Below are positions 30,606 to 34,588 of a stretch of 34,588 nt of DNA, piece after piece. The position numbers and the translations under genes were made by a program. The notes beneath the pieces are model-generated. The model was not told the origin of the DNA and searched no databases. It saw only the letters and a program-made list of their open reading frames with translations. The stretch lies in IMG/VR virus record IMGVR_UViG_3300042389_000458, positions 1 to 34,588 of that record; one strand, 5' to 3'. Each line of letters opens with the position of its first letter. Position 1 is the stretch's first letter. Source of the DNA: a virus.

Positions 30606-31061
30606 TTATGAACCAATAGTGTCGGAAATTGATTTTGTGTCAACGGAACAATAAATAGTGGTGTTCCAGCCGTAAGAAGAATTAATAACCGAGTCTATAG
30701 ATAACTCAAGTTCCTCTAGGAATACATTTTCTCCACCGCCAACAATCCGAATGGACATACCCGAGCGAATGTAATCATCGGTGTTGTCGTAAGGAATCTG
30801 AACAACCAAAGACCGCATAGAGGGATCATAAATATCACCATTGGGATAGGATGATCTTTTTAGCGGTTGAATTCTGGCTTTACCGGACCAGATTAGCGTG
30901 GCGGCATCTCCGGCATAAGAATTTGTCTCAATGTCCCAAGCAAGGTTTCCCGTATTGGGATCAACAATCTCAATCTGAGCGTTATACCAAAATGCCACAG
31001 TTTTGCGCATTGCATCAGCGATGCCAGAGAAGTTAATTGGATTGGTGCTAGATACTGGCAC
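30606..31061 (-). CDS. Head-tail stopper-like protein, 151 aa
   Basis: Mostly beta: VAFWYNAQIEIVDPNTGNLAWD, LIWSGKARIQPLKRSS, SLVVQIPYDNTDDYIRSGMSIRIV, a small barrel like stopper proteins that close the connector until DNA release. It is in the canonical order connector, stopper, gp10-like, terminator. GTG at 31061 shares a base with the previous TAG (TAGTG), paralleling the TAATG junctions; in-frame TTG/GTG codons a few residues earlier are alternatives. Confidence 0.72.
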   Translation of the reverse strand: MPVSSTNPINFSGIADAMRKTVAFWYNAQIEIVDPNTGNLAWDIETNSYAGDAATLIWSGKARIQPLKRSSYPNGDIYDPSMRSLVVQIPYDNTDDYIRSGMSIRIVGGGENVFLEELELSIDSVINSSYGWNTTIYCSVDTKSISDTIGS

Positions 31062-31474
31062 TAGTTCCACCAAGTAAGATCGCCATAGGGACGTTCCGCA
31101 AAGTCCGTGTAGTGATCCTCCTCAACATACATTGCAATCATGTTGAAGTACTCGGAGGATTCATCGGCCAGGGCCTCCTCGCGAAGCTGCGCCGCCAGCT
31201 TACGCAACGACTCCGCAATCCTGTCGCCGTTAACAGTTAGATCATCTGAGGTCCAGGACTTCAGGAGCAATGCTTGTGACATGGAGATCGTCTCTAAGCA
31301 GCGTGCGGCGGCGAGCTTTACGTTATCGCCATACATTGTAAGGAAGGCAGCGATTTCATCGTCACCAAAGTACATGTACTCACCGGAGTCATCGGCTTGT
31401 GTGTCACCCAAAAGCGCGCGAACCTTACCGATGTCGGTGTTGTAGTCAACAGGAGATGCTCCCAAATTAGCCAT
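31061..31474 (-). CDS. Head-tail connector (adaptor) protein, 137 aa
   Basis: Predominantly helical: DIGKVRALLGDTQADDSGEY, FGDDEIAAFLTMYGDNVKLAAARCLETI, then DRIAESLRKLAAQLREEAL. The phrase VRxLLGDT followed by DDEIxAFL is typical of gp6/gp15-like adaptors that dock on the portal. ATG at 31474 is six bases after TAAAAT and lacks a ribosome-binding site. It begins the head-tail joining group; portal and capsid genes are expected off the right side. Confidence 0.85.
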   Translation of the reverse strand: MANLGASPVDYNTDIGKVRALLGDTQADDSGEYMYFGDDEIAAFLTMYGDNVKLAAARCLETISMSQALLLKSWTSDDLTVNGDRIAESLRKLAAQLREEALADESSEYFNMIAMYVEEDHYTDFAERPYGDLTWWN

Positions 31475-31480
31475 ACAATC

Positions 31481-31486
31481 ATTTTA
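31481..31486 (-). promoter_or_regulatory. TAAAAT -10 box for head-tail connector group
   Basis: Minus-strand TAAAAT, six bases (GATTGT), ATG 31474. It lies immediately after a long hairpin terminator. TGn is not exact here. Confidence 0.6.
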
Positions 31487-31496
31487 CCTCATAAAA

Positions 31497-31552
31497 GAAC
31501 CCCGACCCGGAGCTGGAGGGGGAAGGGGGGTAAGCTCGACGGGTCGGGGTTC
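31497..31552 (-). terminator. Long hairpin, likely minus-strand terminator
   Basis: A perfect 13-bp inverted repeat, GAACCCCGACCCG (31497-31509) and its complement (31540-31552), extended by GAGCT/AGCTC, with a purine-rich apical loop of G runs. Read on minus it is followed by TTTTAT; read on plus no T run follows. Together with 31553-31600 it fills the divergent gap; no other gene is supported there. Confidence 0.72.
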
Positions 31553-31600
31553 GTCCAGCAGGAGGGAAGCTGGTAGTACTAAGTTATCACAGAAATGAAG

Positions 31601-31606
31601 TATCAT
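31601..31606 (+). promoter_or_regulatory. TATCAT -10 box for plus-strand glycosyltransferase
   Basis: TATCAT, six bases (TTGGGT), then GTG at 31613. If correct, the ATG at 31595 lies upstream of the transcript and the protein starts at GTG. Confidence 0.5.
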
Positions 31607-31612
31607 TTGGGT

Positions 31613-32269
31613 GTGTCTAGACTTGCCGTTGTTCTCACTCTGTATGACAGGCTTGAGTATTTGGACAGGCAAATATCAGAACTCGGCGCTCAGAACAATC
31701 AGGATTTTGACCTGTATATATGCAACAACAGCGGGCAAGAGATATCTTTCCCCGGGGCTCGTATCTACAACTACTCCAATAAATATAAAATGTACGGCAG
31801 GTTCTATCTGATTAGGGACCACATCGCAAATGCCGAGTACGACATGGTGCTGCTTGTGGATGACGACGAGGTGTTTCCACCGGGCCTAATAGAAGAATGT
31901 TACAGGCAGTTTGACGAGGAGATTGTAAAATCCTTCTGGGGCTTCCAGACCTACCAGGATTATTGGATAAGAGATAGGCTGCGTGGGGACAGGAAAGGCG
32001 ATTACGCTGGCACTGGTGGCCTCTTGAGCCCTATTGCCCTGTGGCGGATACCCGAGGTTTACGAGGCACCCGAAGAATATTGGATCATAGATGATCTCTG
32101 GTTGTCTTATTGCATATTAAAACATACCGACTACTTAATTATGGGCCTGAACGTACCCATTACGTTTTATCCAGATGAATCCAAGAAGGCAACCTATTTG
32201 TCAATCAAGCCGCTGAAGTCAGCGTTTCACAAGGAATATATTATGCCTTACCGCAGAGCCAGCGGATAG
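31613..32269 (+). CDS. GT-A type glycosyltransferase, 218 aa
   Basis: N-terminal RLAVVLTLYDRLEYL strand-helix and LLVDDDEVFP at about 81-89 (D83-E86) mark a GT-A nucleotide-sugar transferase. Later YAGTGGLLSP and WIIDDLWLSY are reminiscent of the acceptor/metal part of such enzymes. GTG at 31613 is preferred for its -10 geometry; ATG 31595 in frame adds six residues. It is the only plus-strand gene in the right cluster and its 3' end overlaps the convergent GT4-like gene by 29 bases. Target probably a virion or cell-surface glycan. Confidence 0.78.
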   Translation: MSRLAVVLTLYDRLEYLDRQISELGAQNNQDFDLYICNNSGQEISFPGARIYNYSNKYKMYGRFYLIRDHIANAEYDMVLLVDDDEVFPPGLIEECYRQFDEEIVKSFWGFQTYQDYWIRDRLRGDRKGDYAGTGGLLSPIALWRIPEVYEAPEEYWIIDDLWLSYCILKHTDYLIMGLNVPITFYPDESKKATYLSIKPLKSAFHKEYIMPYRRASG

Positions 32270-33185
32270 CGTTGTGCAGTTCCCCAACTTGTCTGGAGAA
32301 CTCTTTCGATAAATTTAACGCACGAAGTTCGGCCTTTTGGGAATACTTCTCGTAGGTCCCTTGATCATCTAGCGACTCTATCAATCTGATAAAAGACTTC
32401 GCATCGTCCGGCTCGGCAAACATTCCGGCATCCGCAACAGATTCCACAAGGCCGGGAGTTCTCGAGGCGACCACTGGTATTCCGGAAGCCATTGCTTCAA
32501 CCGCAACCCTGCCCCAGCTTTCATACTTTGAGGGCATGAAGAATATTTTAGTTTGCGCGTAAATTGACTTCATGTTACCGGTGTTCTCTACAACACGAAC
32601 GTTCGCCAACCTTTTGACTATTTGATTTCCGTAACCACCCTTGACCGCCAGAAACTCTCGATCACTAAGAATCTCCGCAACTCGCCAAAACATATCCACC
32701 CCCTTGATATCAATCAAATTGATAAATGTAATCTTGTTGGCTTCTGGGCGCTCTGTTTTATAGAAATCAATGTTTGTGTGCGGGTTGATAATCATTTTAT
32801 TTAGATTGTTAATTCTTATTCCGTCATACACCCACTTGGAATTGGCAACAATAAGATTGGAGTTGCTTGCATTTAATCTAAAAAGTTTTACGGCCTTGTC
32901 GTTATGGATAAAATGAACAATCGGCTTATTGATTGACTTGGCGTGCTCTATGGCGTGCTTAGTATCGTGATTTTGCGTAAACACAATATCCGCATCGAAT
33001 TGATAAACCTGCGAGTACTTAATAATGCGTATTCCGTCAACGAGCTTATGCGGAGGATTCGGTTGGGCAACCATTACCTCGTGCCCAAGTTCCCGCAGTG
33101 CCAGGAGCGTTTCATGTAACATTAACTCTGCACCAGCTCGGGTGGATGGCGGATATAGATTTACATAGGCAAGAATTTTAGCCAT
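32241..33185 (-). CDS. GT4-type glycosyltransferase (GT-B fold), 314 aa
   Basis: Two-domain GT-B layout: N-terminal KILAYVNLYPPSTRAGAE with a Gly loop, ELGHEVMVAQP; C-terminal domain with FFMPSKYESWGRVAVEAMAS carrying the E-x7-E motif (E222, E230), then GIPVVASRTPGLVESV. These bind the nucleotide sugar. Retaining transferase activity is typical of the family. ATG at 33185 overlaps the stop of the upstream glycosyltransferase by eight bases, so both are translated from one message. Donor and acceptor unknown. Confidence 0.87.
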   Translation of the reverse strand: MAKILAYVNLYPPSTRAGAELMLHETLLALRELGHEVMVAQPNPPHKLVDGIRIIKYSQVYQFDADIVFTQNHDTKHAIEHAKSINKPIVHFIHNDKAVKLFRLNASNSNLIVANSKWVYDGIRINNLNKMIINPHTNIDFYKTERPEANKITFINLIDIKGVDMFWRVAEILSDREFLAVKGGYGNQIVKRLANVRVVENTGNMKSIYAQTKIFFMPSKYESWGRVAVEAMASGIPVVASRTPGLVESVADAGMFAEPDDAKSFIRLIESLDDQGTYEKYSQKAELRALNLSKEFSRQVGELHNAIRWLCGKA

Positions 33186-33909
33186 GCGCCCAACCGCGCA
33201 ATCCCGGCAAAGATTTCAACAATTGCTCATCCCTAAATCCTATGTGCGTAATGTAAGCGTCATATGGATTCTCCGCCCAGAATCCAACTGTAGCGCTAGC
33301 ATCGCGCTTCAGTAGTTGTATACCAAAATCATACTCGTGACTCGAGGTGTTGGGGTATTTATTATCCAATATGCTCCTATGGAACACCGATGGGTTGTGC
33401 GACCAGAAATAGAAGTGCCCTCTTGTTTCGTACCAGCGCTCGCGTTTCTCTGCGAGTTGTGCTTTATTGTCATTCAAATGGTGAAGGAGCAGACTGCCGG
33501 CATCCAGATCGAGACGATGGTATTCGGAGTGCCAAACCGTGCGGGGGACACGCATCTGCGCGATATGTGGATTATTGCATAACTCATATATTATGCTCTG
33601 AACATCTAGTGGCCTGAACAGCATCCAGTCTTCTTCGATCCCCAGGAAGTAATCAACGTCAAGCTCGCGCAGCGTGTCGAATATTTTCTGTACGGCCACG
33701 GCTTGACCGGCCACCCCACTCGATATGGGGACAACGGTAAAGTCTTGCCCGTAATTATCGATCAGCCACTTAACGTGCTCCGGGTCCCCGGAGTCATCGA
33801 AGATGTAACTATACTTCGGCTTATCGATCAGATTGGCCAACCACGAAGCTATCGTTCGTTCGATATATCCCCGTCTACCGTTCCCTAAAATATACCAAGC
33901 GTAATCCAT
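33178..33909 (-). CDS. Glycosyltransferase-like protein, 243 aa
   Basis: YSYIFDDSGDPEHV near 34-46 and DYFLGIEEDWMLF near 86-98 resemble the two metal/donor motifs of GT-A enzymes (EED at 92-94 in place of DxD). GHFYFWSHNPSVFHRSIL is similar to the acceptor side of phage and LPS transferases. ATG at 33909 lies six bases after TAAAAT, which overlaps the stop of the previous gene. It is the first gene of a two-gene unit with the GT4-type enzyme. Confidence 0.72.
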   Translation of the reverse strand: MDYAWYILGNGRRGYIERTIASWLANLIDKPKYSYIFDDSGDPEHVKWLIDNYGQDFTVVPISSGVAGQAVAVQKIFDTLRELDVDYFLGIEEDWMLFRPLDVQSIIYELCNNPHIAQMRVPRTVWHSEYHRLDLDAGSLLLHHLNDNKAQLAEKRERWYETRGHFYFWSHNPSVFHRSILDNKYPNTSSHEYDFGIQLLKRDASATVGFWAENPYDAYITHIGFRDEQLLKSLPGLRGWAHG

Positions 33910-33913
33910 GCTT

Positions 33914-34540
33914 CTATTTTAGTGCAAACACTCCGGACTTGTTAGTGGCATTTGGACCCGGAAGGGTAAAGTTTGTTTCCTTTTCGTTTATGCCATCTTG
34001 ATACACCATGGGATCGGTCAGCCCGTAAACCTCAAAGTACTTTACAAGCTCGGCATTTGCCTTATCGACTGGCTCCGATATCGACACAAGAAAATTATAC
34101 GACTTCATAAGTAGTTTTGCGTAATCTCTATTGAAGTAAACAATGCCGTGCGTAGACAGCATGTTGTAAACGCGATAGAGTTCCCTGGTGTGTGGCTCAA
34201 TAGATATGCGCCTGTGCCCAGTCCCGTTGTAAATACCCCATCTAGATATTCCGACATAGAGGGCATCAGCGGTCTCCGGAACATCTATTGTGGTGTTTGG
34301 GTTCTTGATAAAGATGTCATCTTCAAATATTGCAAATGGACCACTTGTTGCCTCGAGCGCAGTCGCAATGGCCTTTATGTGCGCCATTGCGCAGCCAACA
34401 ATCTTGCCCAAGCCCTCGATGCCGGGAATTCTCGTAACACTTTCGAATCCAAGAACGGCCAGAACCGATTCTGTCGATTCTCTTTTCTCAACATCGGCAT
34501 CCATGTTTATGTAGAACGCCGGAATCTTATTTATCTCCAC
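33914..34540 (-). CDS. GT25-like glycosyltransferase, 208 aa
   Basis: The start IPAFYINMDADVEKRESTESVLAVLGF, then RIPGIEG, VGCAMAHIKAI and FAIFEDDIFI (EDD at 73-75) follow the GT25 pattern: strand-INxD, a Cys-x-x-x-His helix, and a metal-binding EDD. GT25 includes LPS galactosyltransferases and collagen galactosyltransferases. GTG at 34540 sits six bases after TATTCT; no Shine-Dalgarno is seen, so leaderless initiation is likely. A longer reading frame runs through the hairpin upstream and is rejected. Confidence 0.78.
   Translation of the reverse strand: MEINKIPAFYINMDADVEKRESTESVLAVLGFESVTRIPGIEGLGKIVGCAMAHIKAIATALEATSGPFAIFEDDIFIKNPNTTIDVPETADALYVGISRWGIYNGTGHRRISIEPHTRELYRVYNMLSTHGIVYFNRDYAKLLMKSYNFLVSISEPVDKANAELVKYFEVYGLTDPMVYQDGINEKETNFTLPGPNATNKSGVFALK
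33916..33921 (-). promoter_or_regulatory. TAAAAT -10 box for two glycosyltransferase genes
   Basis: Minus-strand TAAAAT, then AGAAGC, then ATG 33909. The first base of the box region touches the TAG stop of the upstream gene. Confidence 0.62.
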
Positions 34541-34546
34541 CAGTAA

Positions 34547-34552
34547 AGAATA
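34547..34552 (-). promoter_or_regulatory. TATTCT -10 box for GT25-like gene
   Basis: Minus-strand TATTCT with TG directly before it, six bases (TTACTG), then GTG 34540. It lies just downstream of a strong hairpin. Confidence 0.6.
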
Positions 34553-34561
34553 CAACACAAA

Positions 34562-34583
34562 GGCCCCCGGTTTCCCGGGGGCC
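34562..34583 (-). terminator. Hairpin terminator at the right edge
   Basis: Perfect 9-bp stem GGCCCCCGG (34562-34570) with CCGGGGGCC (34575-34583), loop TTTC. Read on minus it is followed by a T-rich stretch. It likely ends a unit from off the right edge before the GT25 promoter. Confidence 0.75.
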
Positions 34584-34588
34584 AAAGT

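Noticed and set aside
31484-31672. Minus-strand ORF upstream of the connector gene
   Set aside because: It runs through the terminator hairpin and connector promoter, has a Pro-rich unnatural composition, and no start signal.

Overview
This window is part of the genome of a tailed double-stranded DNA phage. The long tape measure protein (about 1700 residues) and the absence of any sheath gene point to a siphovirus. An actinobacterial host is the best guess: there are two WhiB-type iron-sulfur regulators (an actinobacterial family also carried by their phages), an r1t-type holin, and many -10 boxes placed exactly where leaderless transcription would begin at a start codon. Terminase, portal and major capsid genes are not present and probably lie beyond the right edge. 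No DNA polymerase was recognised.

Layout. (1) 46-11864, plus strand: early/replication block. Small zinc-binding and unknown proteins, a SNF2-type helicase, an adenine-methyltransferase-like protein and a WhiB protein come first. A recombination set follows (ERF annealase, PD-(D/E)XK nuclease, SSB), then tRNA-Asn(GTT), a second WhiB, a fused primase-helicase, a sirtuin, a membrane protein and a RuvC-like resolvase. (2) A strong bidirectional terminator at 11880-11909 ends this block and the opposing minus-strand block. (3) 11940-14539: lysis cassette on the minus strand (r1t holin, second membrane protein, two tiny Cys-rich ORFs, XhlA-like protein, M23 endolysin), interrupted by a two-gene plus-strand island (DnaQ-like exonuclease and a small unknown). 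(4) 14552-17988: a glycosyltransferase, a collagen-like fibre and other fibre/baseplate proteins, minus strand. (5) 17985-31474, minus strand, read right to left: head-tail connectors and tail completion proteins, a small protein with an in-frame amber codon, two tail-tube-like paralogues, tail assembly chaperones joined by a -1 frameshift, tape measure, minor tail proteins. (6) 31613-34540: four different glycosyltransferases, three on the minus strand and one convergent.

How it works together. The early block copies and recombines DNA; the late block builds tail and fibres and lyses the cell; the five glycosyltransferases probably decorate virion proteins or the host envelope. The most striking property is regulatory. 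Twelve genes, in both early and late regions, have TAnnnT (often TGn-TAnnnT) exactly 6-7 bases before the start codon, mostly without a ribosome-binding site and mostly at the head of a gene group. Two more groups have an extended -10 plus a Shine-Dalgarno leader. Three late promoters sit just after a terminator hairpin. This suggests the late region is split into many short, individually promoted, largely leaderless units read by host polymerase, not one long late operon. Two recoding events are also visible: a textbook -1 frameshift site (T-TTT-TTA plus hairpin) and a possible amber readthrough or nonsense mutation.
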